11,111 nt of DNA from Candidatus Aenigmatarchaeota archaeon (GCA_020343575.1 CP070801.1:814853-825963); one strand, 5' to 3'; shown: positions 4,628-10,515, counted from the first letter of the stretch. Numbers and translations: made by a program. Notes: a model not told the origin generated them from the sequence alone.

Positions 4628-5838
4628 AAGAAATAATCGAAATCGAAGTGGATAAGCTAGTGGCTGGAGACAACCCAAGAGAGAAGATATTCGAGGACTC
4701 CGACGAGAGAGATCGATTCGTCCAAACGGTTGAATCAGTTGGATATGAGGGCCTTGATCCAATCATCATCTACCCAACCCAACACGAAGGGAAATATGAG
4801 ATCGACGACGGACACAGACGACTTGATGCAGCCTCGATCCTAGAGTGGAAGAAGCTACGCTGCATAGTCGCACCCTGTCCGAGAACCGAAGCTCAGAAAT
4901 TCTTCAAGCGGGTCCGAAGGAACGTCAATCAAAAGAAGCTCTCCGGATGGGAGAAATACAAAGTTGTCATCAAAGGTGTCCGAGAGTTCAAATATTCCCA
5001 AGAGAAGGTCGCAATAGACTCTGGCATAGACAAATCCGAGGTTTCGAGAATAGTTGCGATATCAACTTTTTACGATTTAGTTAATTTCCTAGAAAATGGT
5101 GGACATCTAAACAAAGCATATCAACTCTCTCGAATCAAGGACGAGAAGCTCAGGAAAGAGATACTCGATCAACTAAAACAAGATTCGGATTCATACAGCG
5201 TAGCACAGCTTCGCATCATAGTCAAAGACGGTATCACATTCGATGAACCCAAACCCCCCATAGAAACGCCTAGAATCGGCTCTGAGGACGAAACTGACGG
5301 TCAAGGCTCAGAAGATTTGTCGGATTCCCATCCTGATGATTTTGAAGAGCCTGACGATGGGGAAGATGTTTCTGAGCAGACGGCCCAAATTCCCCAGGAC
5401 GGAGAGGGAGAATCTGATTCCGCTGGAGTAGAAAATCAAAAGGAATCCGAGCTTGACGTGGCAAAAACGCAACCAGATGCTGAATCGACTCCAGACTCTC
5501 CGTCCAAAACCAAAGACAAGCCAGACCAATACGACCACGTTTGGAGATGCACGATATGTGGACATTACGAACCTTCTAAAAAGGAAGCAAAAGCTCACGA
5601 ATGCCCTGAATATCTAAAAGGAGTTCAAAGATTCCTCAAGAACCTAGACTATGAAACTGGACGATTTTTGAAGCAAAACAACGACAACAAACCAGTCATC
5701 AACCCCGCACTCAAACCCTACAATCTCTCCAAAGAAAGCATCCCCCATATCGATGATTTATTTGACAGGATCAAAGGGCGACTTGAACAAGATTGCACAG
5801 CGTGGGAAGATTACAAAAAGATACTGAGGGAGACATGA
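4624..5838 (+). CDS. ParB-like DNA-binding protein with acidic linker and C-terminal zinc finger
   Basis: The 404-residue protein has four parts. Residues about 1-95 form a ParB/Srx fold with the nucleotide-binding motif DDGHRRLDAA (61-70). Residues about 105-200 are helical with a KorB/ParB-type helix-turn-helix (YSQEKVAIDSGIDKSEVSRI, 124-143). A strongly acidic, probably disordered linker spans about 205-305. A C309-x2-C312-x12-H325-x-C327 zinc finger (WRCTICGHYE...AHECPEY) leads into a charged C-terminal domain. ParB proteins use CTP to clamp onto DNA for partitioning, and in phages are often found next to methyltransferases with nuclease or regulatory roles. No ParA gene is in the window, so classical partition is unproven. 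The SD GGGAGGGAAAG precedes ATG 4624; both ends are ATGA overlaps. Confidence 0.88.
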   Translation: MKEIIEIEVDKLVAGDNPREKIFEDSDERDRFVQTVESVGYEGLDPIIIYPTQHEGKYEIDDGHRRLDAASILEWKKLRCIVAPCPRTEAQKFFKRVRRNVNQKKLSGWEKYKVVIKGVREFKYSQEKVAIDSGIDKSEVSRIVAISTFYDLVNFLENGGHLNKAYQLSRIKDEKLRKEILDQLKQDSDSYSVAQLRIIVKDGITFDEPKPPIETPRIGSEDETDGQGSEDLSDSHPDDFEEPDDGEDVSEQTAQIPQDGEGESDSAGVENQKESELDVAKTQPDAESTPDSPSKTKDKPDQYDHVWRCTICGHYEPSKKEAKAHECPEYLKGVQRFLKNLDYETGRFLKQNNDNKPVINPALKPYNLSKESIPHIDDLFDRIKGRLEQDCTAWEDYKKILRET

Positions 5839-5963
5839 ACCTAACCCTCCACTCCTCCCCAAACAAGAAGCTCATAGTCATCGGAGATATCGAACTCTCG
5901 CAAGAGGTAAGAGATACCGCAATCAAGTTTGGAATTAAGATTGTTGAGAACGGAGGCAAATGA
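5835..5963 (+). CDS. Microprotein of 42 residues
   Basis: It starts at an ATGA overlap with ParB and ends at an ATGA overlap with the zinc-ribbon gene. The sequence reads as two strands around a helix (KKLIVIGDIELSQEV, then TAIKFGIKIVENGGK), compatible with a small ferredoxin-like half-fold. Codon choice resembles the neighbours. No family is recognised; support is from packing on both sides. Confidence 0.55.
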   Translation: MNLTLHSSPNKKLIVIGDIELSQEVRDTAIKFGIKIVENGGK

Positions 5964-6073
5964 AACTAACTTGTCCAAGATGCAGCACCTTCACCGAAAT
6001 CAAGAATCCACCTTATTGTCAAAGTTGTTGGAGAAAGACCTTTCAGAAGATGACGGAGAAGTATGAAGATTAA
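5960..6073 (+). CDS. Zinc-ribbon microprotein (37 residues)
   Basis: A single zinc ribbon makes up most of the protein: CPRC at residues 5-8 and CQSC at 20-23, separated by a short strand-turn, followed by a basic and acidic tail (WRKTFQKMTEKYED). Stand-alone ribbons of this kind are common in archaeal viruses and may bind nucleic acid or partner proteins. The start overlaps the previous stop, with GGAGG upstream (5953-5957). It is the last clear gene before the hairpin-rich stretch at 6085-6245. Confidence 0.7.
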   Translation: MKLTCPRCSTFTEIKNPPYCQSCWRKTFQKMTEKYED

Positions 6074-6257
6074 CCTATCGGACCGTCCCAGAGAACCTGT
6101 TCCTATCCTCTACGACCCACAATCTCTGGGACTATTTTTTCAAGCTGACCTGTTTTCGTGGACCGCCTCCACAACAAAGGACGTAGCAGAGTCTCGGAGT
6201 CGTAAGCACCCCTCCTCTTTCAGTATTCCGAGGCTCTATTTTTTTGGAGGTTCTTGA
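6063..6257 (+). CDS. Doubtful small ORF across the hairpin region
   Basis: The frame (64 codons) starts at an ATG with GGAG four bases upstream, overlaps the zinc-ribbon gene by 11 bases and ends directly before ATG 6258, which fits the packed layout. Against it: the sequence (MKINLSDRPREPVPILYDPQ...) has no recognisable fold, it contains two T-runs encoding FF pairs, and two strong inverted repeats lie inside it. I think the stretch is more likely structured RNA than protein, but coding is not excluded. Confidence 0.3.
   Translation: MKINLSDRPREPVPILYDPQSLGLFFQADLFSWTASTTKDVAESRSRKHPSSFSIPRLYFFGGS
6085..6140 (+). terminator. Hairpin 1 with T-run (terminator-like)
   Basis: GTCCCAGAGA (6085-6094) pairs perfectly with TCTCTGGGAC (6123-6132): a 10-bp stem around a 28-base pyrimidine-rich loop. 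TA and six T (6135-6140) follow. It resembles an intrinsic terminator or attenuator, with an unusually large loop. Confidence 0.5.
6188..6245 (+). terminator. Hairpin 2 with T-run (terminator-like)
   Basis: A 13-bp stem pairs 6188-6200 with 6225-6237 (AGAGTCTCGGAGT against ATTCCGAGGCTCT), including two G-T wobbles that pair as G-U only in the rightward RNA. The 24-base loop is pyrimidine-rich and holds CCTCC. A and seven T (6239-6245) follow, then the SD GGAGG (6246-6250) of the next gene. Confidence 0.55.
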
Positions 6258-6689
6258 ATGACTGACCATAACAAAATCCTAGAGAGAAACGCCAATCGTT
6301 TAATCATCATCGGAAACAAGGAGAATCACCATCCAGAAAAAGCATTCCGTTCCATCTTCTCAAACTCCATCTACGAGGGCAGAGAACAATACGATTTGGT
6401 TATGAAGTTTTGGAATCACACGATGAAATGTCCTTGCTGCGGTAAGTATCTTGTTTCCATTGGGAAGTCCATCATATCCGAAATCCTCACCTTCGGTTCG
6501 CCCATTTATAACATCGACCATCTGAATCTTGTTTGTAGGAACAACGACTGTGAAGGATGGGTCTGTGATTACTGCGAGACTTGGCATCCATACAACACAA
6601 CTTGCTCCGTTGCTATGGTCAGGAACACGAGAAACGGAGTGGATCACCCAGAGAGCTATTCGGAATGGATGGCTTGGGAGGGTAAGTGA
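6258..6689 (+). CDS. Zinc-binding hypothetical protein, 143 residues
   Basis: An N-terminal helical region (about 1-50) precedes a cysteine-rich part: KCPCCGKY at 57-64, then C93, C98, C103, C106, H110 and C116 (LVCRNNDCEGWVCDYCETWH). This gives one or two treble-clef or ribbon-type zinc sites that could bind nucleic acid or act as a protein adaptor. The SD GGAGG lies eight bases before ATG 6258, immediately after the T-run of hairpin 2, so translation and the hairpin may influence each other. Its end overlaps the methyltransferase start (GTGA), so the two are probably made together. The family is not recognised. Confidence 0.75.
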   Translation: MTDHNKILERNANRLIIIGNKENHHPEKAFRSIFSNSIYEGREQYDLVMKFWNHTMKCPCCGKYLVSIGKSIISEILTFGSPIYNIDHLNLVCRNNDCEGWVCDYCETWHPYNTTCSVAMVRNTRNGVDHPESYSEWMAWEGK

Positions 6690-8191
6690 CCTACCAAATA
6701 GGAGACTGCCGAATCATCCTAAAGGAATATCCAGATGACTTTTTCGATAGTTGCGTGACCGATCCACCATACGGACTTGAGTTCATGGGAAAGGAGTGGG
6801 ACAAACTTGCTGGAGATTGGGGAGAACGGAACGGACATCCTGATATGAGAGAACAAAATCTTGGAGGTAATTGGCTCTTTGGTACATCTCGAGGAGGGAA
6901 AGTTCCTAGATATCACGCTGGAGAATCTGCTCAAAAATTCCACCTCGAGTGGGCAACCGAGGTCTTTCGTGTCCTAAAACCAGGAGGTTATCTATTAGCG
7001 TTTGGTGGAACTCGAACCTATCACAGAATGGTCTGTGCCGTTGAAGATGCTGGTTTTGAGATTAGAGACATGATACCCTGGATATACGGAAGCGGATTTC
7101 CGAAATCACTTAACATCGGAAAGGAACTTGACGACTACGACGGATGGGGAACAGCACTTAAACCCGCAATCGAACCAATAGTAGTAGCTCGTAAACCAAT
7201 ATCCGAAAAGAACGTAGCTCTTAATGTTCTTAAGTATGGGACTGGTGGGATCAATGTGGGTGGGTGTAGGATTGGAACGGAAATAATATCTGCTCAGAAT
7301 CGTGGTAACGCTATTGTCACATCCCGACCTATGGGTTTTCAAAATGGAGGGTTCACGCCAGAACACCAAGGCCGTTTCCCCGCAAACCTAATCCTTGAAT
7401 GCACTTGTGAGGAGGTCATACCTGGGAAAGCTGGAGAACCGAGAACCACTAAACACGAACACACCTTTGGAAATGGAGAAATCTACGGAAAGGCGAAAGA
7501 GAGCCACCCAACAATCAACTACAACGACACCCCACCAATCCACACCAACCCAAACTGTCCATGTCGTATTTTGGATAAGCAGAGTGGGGAAAGCAAATCA
7601 ACACCTGTCGGTTTTCAAGGAGTCGGTTGGAAACATTCAGGGAATACCAAAGAGGAAATGACACCATTAACTTATCAAAACTCCCCATTAGATTCAGGTG
7701 GAGCTTCCCGCTTCTTCTACATCGCCAAAGCCTCCAAGCGAGAGAGATACTTCTACTGTTCCGTCTGTAAGAAAGCCTACCCCGGAGACAAGAGAGACGA
7801 CCACAGAAAACACATGATGCATTGTGAAGATTGTGGGGTTGATTATGAGCCAAATTGGTCAGATGAGCATAGATTCGGGAAGGCAATAACATCAATAATG
7901 GAATTGAACAATCCCGACACTCAACCCTCAGACCACAAAACCCACTCCACGAAATCAAATCTCCTATTCCATGTCACCCAAAAACCAGAGCAATTGATTC
8001 GTTATCTTCTCCGTTTAGTGACCCCAGAAGGTGGAACATCTCTCGATCCTTTTCTCGGAAGCGGAACGTCTTTAGTCGCTGGTCATAAGGAAAACATCAA
8101 CGTAATCGGTATCGAAATAGGAGAGGAGTACGAGCCAATAATCAAAGCTAGGTATGAAAGCCTACCTAGGAAATTAACGGAGTTCGCATGA
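6686..8191 (+). CDS. Beta-class DNA methyltransferase (amino-MTase) with zinc-finger insert
   Basis: The 501-residue enzyme transfers a methyl group from S-adenosylmethionine to adenine N6 or cytosine N4 in DNA. The catalytic motif IV DPPYGL is at 26-31. A long central region (about 110-430) carries target recognition. Motif X (TQKPEQLIRYLL) is at 431-442 and the cofactor loop (motif I) LDPFLGSGT at 453-461, followed by NVIGIEIGEEY. This IV...X-I order defines the beta class. Within the centre, C358, C361, C380 and C383 (YCSVCKKAY ... HCEDCGVDY) form a zinc finger not needed in minimal enzymes. SRFFYIAKASKRER is shared with phage methyltransferases. The start is GTG overlapping the previous TGA. 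No matching restriction enzyme is adjacent, so protection from host restriction is the likely role. Confidence 0.92.
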   Translation: MTYQIGDCRIILKEYPDDFFDSCVTDPPYGLEFMGKEWDKLAGDWGERNGHPDMREQNLGGNWLFGTSRGGKVPRYHAGESAQKFHLEWATEVFRVLKPGGYLLAFGGTRTYHRMVCAVEDAGFEIRDMIPWIYGSGFPKSLNIGKELDDYDGWGTALKPAIEPIVVARKPISEKNVALNVLKYGTGGINVGGCRIGTEIISAQNRGNAIVTSRPMGFQNGGFTPEHQGRFPANLILECTCEEVIPGKAGEPRTTKHEHTFGNGEIYGKAKESHPTINYNDTPPIHTNPNCPCRILDKQSGESKSTPVGFQGVGWKHSGNTKEEMTPLTYQNSPLDSGGASRFFYIAKASKRERYFYCSVCKKAYPGDKRDDHRKHMMHCEDCGVDYEPNWSDEHRFGKAITSIMELNNPDTQPSDHKTHSTKSNLLFHVTQKPEQLIRYLLRLVTPEGGTSLDPFLGSGTSLVAGHKENINVIGIEIGEEYEPIIKARYESLPRKLTEFA

Positions 8192-8406
8192 CCGTCCTAT
8201 CCCAAATCCAAAGAGAACTCATAGAACAATGCGGAGACGGAAAACTCTACAAGAGGTCGGTATTGGAGTCCAAAATCGCCAAGCATTCCCCTATGTGCGT
8301 AGCTAGATACAAGAAGGCTCTCGAAGAAAACAGATTCATAATCTACGACAGAAACCGTTGTGGATGGTTCAAGATCAATCAGAGTAAGTTGGAGATAGGA
8401 GAGTAA
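8188..8406 (+). CDS. Small winged-helix-like protein
   Basis: The 72-residue product begins with a helix (SQIQRELIEQCGDGKLYKRS), then LESKIAKHSPMCVARYKKALEEN, shaped like a helix-turn-helix, and ends with FIIYDRNRCGWFKIN, shaped like a beta wing. This pattern suggests a winged-helix DNA-binding protein, but no family is certain. The ATG overlaps the methyltransferase stop (ATGA), so it could regulate or assist that enzyme. Confidence 0.65.
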   Translation: MTVLSQIQRELIEQCGDGKLYKRSVLESKIAKHSPMCVARYKKALEENRFIIYDRNRCGWFKINQSKLEIGE

Positions 8407-8410
8407 GAAG

Positions 8411-8617
8411 ATGACGAAGAATCCATACAGAAAGAATTTGGAGAAATTTGAAAGAGATAGTGATGACTGGATTGAGTATGCAAATGCATTCGTAGCTTGG
8501 AACGAAGGCTATAATCGAGCTATTGAAGATGCTCTCAACATAATCATGGATGAGCACAAAGATTTGACATCCTATCGTAAGGTCAAGGATTTGAAAAAGA
8601 TAATGACAATACCTTGA
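8411..8617 (+). CDS. Small helical protein with GYN...ED motif
   Basis: The 68-residue all-helical, charged protein contains FVAWNEGYNRAIEDALNIIM at about residues 27-46. A similar motif, WQDGYNEGFEDGFIGALEYL, occurs in the unique front part of the long frame over the integrase, so the two may be distant relatives. ATG 8411 has GGAGAG upstream. No function is known to me for this family. Confidence 0.7.
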   Translation: MTKNPYRKNLEKFERDSDDWIEYANAFVAWNEGYNRAIEDALNIIMDEHKDLTSYRKVKDLKKIMTIP

Positions 8618-8620
8618 GAT

Positions 8621-8926
8621 ATGACCCAAAAAACCCTCAAGGAATTCAAAGACAACGGACCGGGAAAGCCACCAGAGACATTCATAGAACCCAACAAAGA
8701 CACCGTAGATAGCGAACTCTTGAGAATCTACCGAGAGTATGAAGGCGATATTGCCCCCAGAAAACTTCTTGTGAAAGCTCTGAAAGGATCAAGCATAACT
8801 CCAGCCAACGCAAGACTGAGAAACAGGGGATTCGACATCTGGCACAATGACCAATGGAACACGGAGAAATCTGGATGGGGTCTTAATGTTCCACCAGAAG
8901 TGAAAAAGGAACTAAAAAGAAAATGA
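8621..8926 (+). CDS. Hypothetical protein, 101 residues
   Basis: A proline- and glycine-rich front (NGPGKPPETFIEPNKDTVDS) precedes a helical region (ELLRIYREYEGDIAPRKLLVKALKG). The order ...SSITPANARLRNRGFDIWHN after it resembles a helix-turn-helix with a wing-like GFDIWH strand. It may therefore bind DNA, but this is weak. The first ATG after the previous stop is used, with TTGAGAT upstream. Its stop overlaps the ATG of a 22-codon mini-ORF. Confidence 0.65.
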   Translation: MTQKTLKEFKDNGPGKPPETFIEPNKDTVDSELLRIYREYEGDIAPRKLLVKALKGSSITPANARLRNRGFDIWHNDQWNTEKSGWGLNVPPEVKKELKRK

Positions 8927-8991
8927 CCGAGAACGGAATCAAGGATGAAAGATACTCAGCCTATACCATTGATGTTGCGGAGGTTAGTTGA
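8923..8991 (+). CDS. Mini-ORF (22 codons), leader copy 1
   Basis: It starts at an ATGA overlap, ends SAYTIDVAEVS, and its TGA shares a base with the ATG of the next gene (TGATG). The last 11 codons recur almost unchanged in front of the HNH gene at 9274. Its GCGGAGG supplies the SD of the downstream gene. It is probably a translational-coupling leader, possibly a real peptide. Confidence 0.45.
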   Translation: MTENGIKDERYSAYTIDVAEVS

Positions 8992-8993
8992 TG
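8956..8993 (+). repeat. Duplicated leader segment, copy 1
   Basis: This segment matches 9236-9276 from TCAGCCTATAC to the TGATG junction. The copies differ by a few substitutions and by three bases, so the reading frame is kept in both. Confidence 0.7.
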
Positions 8994-9233
8994 GCATTCT
9001 GCCTTTGGTGTGAAACTGGAGACGAAGATGACCTAGAGGATGGTATGTTCTCAATTCACCCAAGTTGCTTTCATAAGATGTCAGATGCCAAAGACGATAT
9101 CAAGTCCGTCAAAAAGAGATTGGACAGAGGAGAAACAACTGAGGAAATAGTCAGATTCATCAAAAGGATGGAGGACTTCGACAGGCGTTGGGAAGGGACT
9201 GAGAATCTTCTGAAAGAGATGGGAGTTAGATGA
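8991..9233 (+). CDS. Small zinc-finger plus coiled-helix protein
   Basis: The 80-residue product starts AFCLWCETGDEDD: C4 and C7 form a knuckle, and HPSCFH (H24, C27, H29) completes a likely zinc site. The rest is a long charged helix (about 33-78, DAKDDIKSVKKRLDRGE ... NLLKEMGVR). ATG 8991 overlaps the mini-ORF stop and has GCGGAGG upstream; the preceding TTG is not needed. The stop overlaps the second mini-ORF. The family is not recognised. Confidence 0.7.
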   Translation: MAFCLWCETGDEDDLEDGMFSIHPSCFHKMSDAKDDIKSVKKRLDRGETTEEIVRFIKRMEDFDRRWEGTENLLKEMGVR

Positions 9234-9274
9234 GTTCAGCCTATACGATTGATGTGGTGAGGGAGGTTAGTTGA
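9230..9274 (+). CDS. Mini-ORF (14 codons), leader copy 2
   Basis: It starts at an ATGA overlap with the zinc protein gene, reads MSSAYTIDVVREVS, and ends at a TGATG overlap with the HNH gene. Compared with copy 1 there is one extra codon, so coding phase is preserved. GGGAGG inside it is the SD for the HNH gene. Confidence 0.45.
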   Translation: MSSAYTIDVVREVS

Positions 9275-9276
9275 TG
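9236..9276 (+). repeat. Duplicated leader segment, copy 2
   Basis: This is the partner of 8956-8993. It has the same TCAGCCTATAC opening and the same AGGTTAGTTGATGG end, with a three-base insertion in the GTGGTGAGG part. Confidence 0.7.
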
Positions 9277-9615
9277 GTCGATGACTTCTACAAAGAGCAA
9301 TACAAGAAAACCCACACATGGCCAAGAGGTCTGAAAGCCAAGCTGATTCGACTGGACGGAAACAGATGTTTCTTTTGTCATGGTTCTGCTACCGCTGGAA
9401 AACCTTTAGTGATTCATCATTTTGAAGAAGATGGTGGATGGTCAGACGACAAGAATCCCTATCTTGAGGAGCACAAATACAATCCACGATTTTTAGTTCT
9501 ACTCTGCCATAGTTGTCATGGGAAAGCTCATCGTTGCCAAGGCTCACCGTTTGAACGAGTTATGCAACTTGCCTTCAAGGAACGTAAGCAGAAGATCATC
9601 GGAGAGTTTGAATGA
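9274..9615 (+). CDS. HNH endonuclease (second copy in window)
   Basis: The 113-residue HNH protein contains a zinc site made of C32-x2-C35 (RCFFCHG) and C78-x2-C81 (LLCHSCHG). The catalytic HH is at 48-49 (LVIHHFEEDGG), N70 sits in KYNPRFLVLL, and the last histidines are H82/H86. It should cut DNA with one divalent metal ion; homing, packaging or defence roles cannot be told apart here. It is not a close copy of the HNH protein at 3673, which spaces its cysteines differently. ATG 9274 overlaps the mini-ORF stop, with GGGAGG upstream. Its stop overlaps the next ATG. Confidence 0.85.
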   Translation: MVDDFYKEQYKKTHTWPRGLKAKLIRLDGNRCFFCHGSATAGKPLVIHHFEEDGGWSDDKNPYLEEHKYNPRFLVLLCHSCHGKAHRCQGSPFERVMQLAFKERKQKIIGEFE

Positions 9616-9764
9616 CCAGACAAATCATAATCGACATAATCAACATCATCCAAACCCACGACGACACTATCACCCACTCCAAAAAAGGGGTCGTAATCGA
9701 ATACGTCAGAAAAGACACCTTGCTTGAGGAGTTAAGGAAATATCGAGAAGAAAAGGAGGAATGA
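9612..9764 (+). CDS. Microprotein of 50 residues
   Basis: It starts at an ATGA overlap with the HNH gene. An isoleucine-rich helix (RQIIIDIINIIQTHDD) leads to a short strand (GVVIEYVRKDT) and a charged helix (LLEELRKYREEKEE). The end contains AAAAGGAGG, which is the SD of the next gene. No family is recognised. Confidence 0.6.
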   Translation: MTRQIIIDIINIIQTHDDTITHSKKGVVIEYVRKDTLLEELRKYREEKEE

Positions 9765-9765
9765 T

Positions 9766-10140
9766 ATGGAAAAACGAACGCACAAGAAAAAAATACTGTG
9801 TCTAAAGGTTTTGTTGATTGCCCTCGTCGTAGTGTCTCTCTATGCCTTTGGCATGGTAGTCTATAAGGAGGGATATAGCGACGCATACGATGAACATCAT
9901 CATCGTGGTTTCGTTGAAGGATATATGACCGTCTTGAACTTCGATTGGGGAGCTTTGGACCCACCAACGAATGACGCTCTCGCTTACTATGAGTGTCCAG
10001 CGACGACAAGTATGGTCATATTCCGAGTGAACAAATCCGAGAACCTTTTCACATACCCAGACTACCCAGAGACAATAACCATCCACCATCCAGACGGTGA
10101 TATCGTCTGTCAACTACTCGCAATCAATAATCCAGAATGA
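9766..10140 (+). CDS. Membrane-anchored hypothetical protein, 124 residues
   Basis: A basic start (MEKRTHKKK) precedes one membrane helix (about residues 11-33, LCLKVLLIALVVVSLYAFGMVV), then a histidine-rich stretch (DEHHHRGFVEGY) and a soluble domain with two cysteines (about 77 and 116). N-terminus inside and domain outside is the likely orientation. The GYSDAYDEHHHRGFVEGY stretch slightly resembles the GY-motif proteins at 2292 and 8411. AAGGAGG lies at a good distance before ATG 9766. The end overlaps the next ATG (ATGA). Confidence 0.75.
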   Translation: MEKRTHKKKILCLKVLLIALVVVSLYAFGMVVYKEGYSDAYDEHHHRGFVEGYMTVLNFDWGALDPPTNDALAYYECPATTSMVIFRVNKSENLFTYPDYPETITIHHPDGDIVCQLLAINNPE

Positions 10141-10334
10141 ACACCCAACAAGAAATCCTCGACCAGATCAAACTCGTAGTCCATTCAGTATCAGGTCCAT
10201 TGAACATAAAGCGTCTCGCAAAGGCGTTGAAACTATCCCACCAGACCACGAGCAAATACGCCCAGATATCCGCTGCCCTGGGAGAGATTAGAATCGAGAA
10301 AGTAGGTCTTAACAAGATGTTGTTGAAGGTATGA
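10137..10334 (+). CDS. Winged helix-turn-helix DNA-binding protein
   Basis: The 65-residue protein has an N-terminal helix (QQEILDQIKLVVHS), then a helix-turn-helix (NIKRLAKALKLSHQTTSKYA, about residues 23-42), a third helix (QISAALGE) and a wing-like hairpin (IRIEKVGLNKMLLKV). It is most likely a transcription regulator working as a dimer. It is the last clear gene of the main operon and is followed by a hairpin and T-tract, so it may regulate the operon or the gene at 10516. Confidence 0.8.
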   Translation: MNTQQEILDQIKLVVHSVSGPLNIKRLAKALKLSHQTTSKYAQISAALGEIRIEKVGLNKMLLKV

Positions 10335-10397
10335 ATGGAACTACACGACTTCAAAGTAAATCCTCATCCCCCGATGGATTGTGTGTCGTGAGTTCCC

Positions 10398-10441
10398 GGA
10401 GAGGCTGTCTTAATATTGCGATAGAGCCAGATAGTCTCTCC
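10398..10441 (+). repeat. 13-bp inverted repeat with TAATATTGC in the loop
   Basis: 10398-10410 (GGAGAGGCTGTCT) pairs with 10429-10441 (AGATAGTCTCTCC), including two G-T wobbles. The 18-base loop begins TAATATTGC. Wobble pairs in the rightward strand favour an RNA hairpin ending the operon. The loop also resembles the TAATATTAC nick site of CRESS rolling-circle origins, which is only a resemblance. Confidence 0.55.
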
Positions 10442-10453
10442 ACTCAAGATTAC

Positions 10454-10471
10454 CTCCCCCCCTTTTTTTTT
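10454..10471 (+). terminator. T9 terminator at end of main operon
   Basis: A C-run is followed by nine T (10463-10471), fitting archaeal U-tract termination after the last main-operon gene. The upstream hairpin ends 21 bases before the T-run, so this is not a classic hairpin-U-tract unit. Confidence 0.55.
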
Positions 10472-10486
10472 AAGCTGAGAGCTAAC

Positions 10487-10509
10487 CTAAACATCTAATC
10501 TAAACATCT
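10487..10509 (+). repeat. Two direct iterons CTAAACATCT before the 10516 gene
   Basis: Copies lie at 10487-10496 and 10500-10509, 13 bases apart start to start, directly before ATG 10516. They would overlap the transcription start region if the T/A-rich 10464-10473 stretch acts as TATA box. Likely binding sites for an initiator or repressor. Confidence 0.65.
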
Positions 10510-10515
10510 AGTAGG

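Noticed and set aside
4301..4762. 153-codon minus-strand frame over ASCH/ParB genes
   Set aside because: It is a shadow of two recognisable genes; all neighbours run rightward and no start signal is present.
6067..6186. Protein-like frame (LTYRTVPENLFLSSTTHNLWDYFFKL in parts) in the hairpin stretch
   Set aside because: It looks rather protein-like but has TGA directly upstream and no usable start codon; the stems and T-runs explain the region better. A frameshift remnant cannot be excluded.
6188..6240. tRNA gene suspected from strong stem
   Set aside because: There is no T-loop consensus, no anticodon arm and no acceptor pairing; only one long stem is present.
7515..7958. 147-codon minus-strand frame inside the methyltransferase
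   Set aside because: It is antisense to a well-conserved domain with no promoter or SD; cysteine/leucine-rich shadow sequence.
8956..9276. CRISPR-like repeat
   Set aside because: There are only two copies, 280 bases apart with a gene between; they are coding-phase leaders, not an array.
10331..10498. 55-codon frame (and an 18-codon frame at 10335-10391) after the last HTH gene
   Set aside because: The ATGA overlap is tempting, but the longer frame runs through the hairpin, the C7T9 tract and an iteron; the shorter has no other support.
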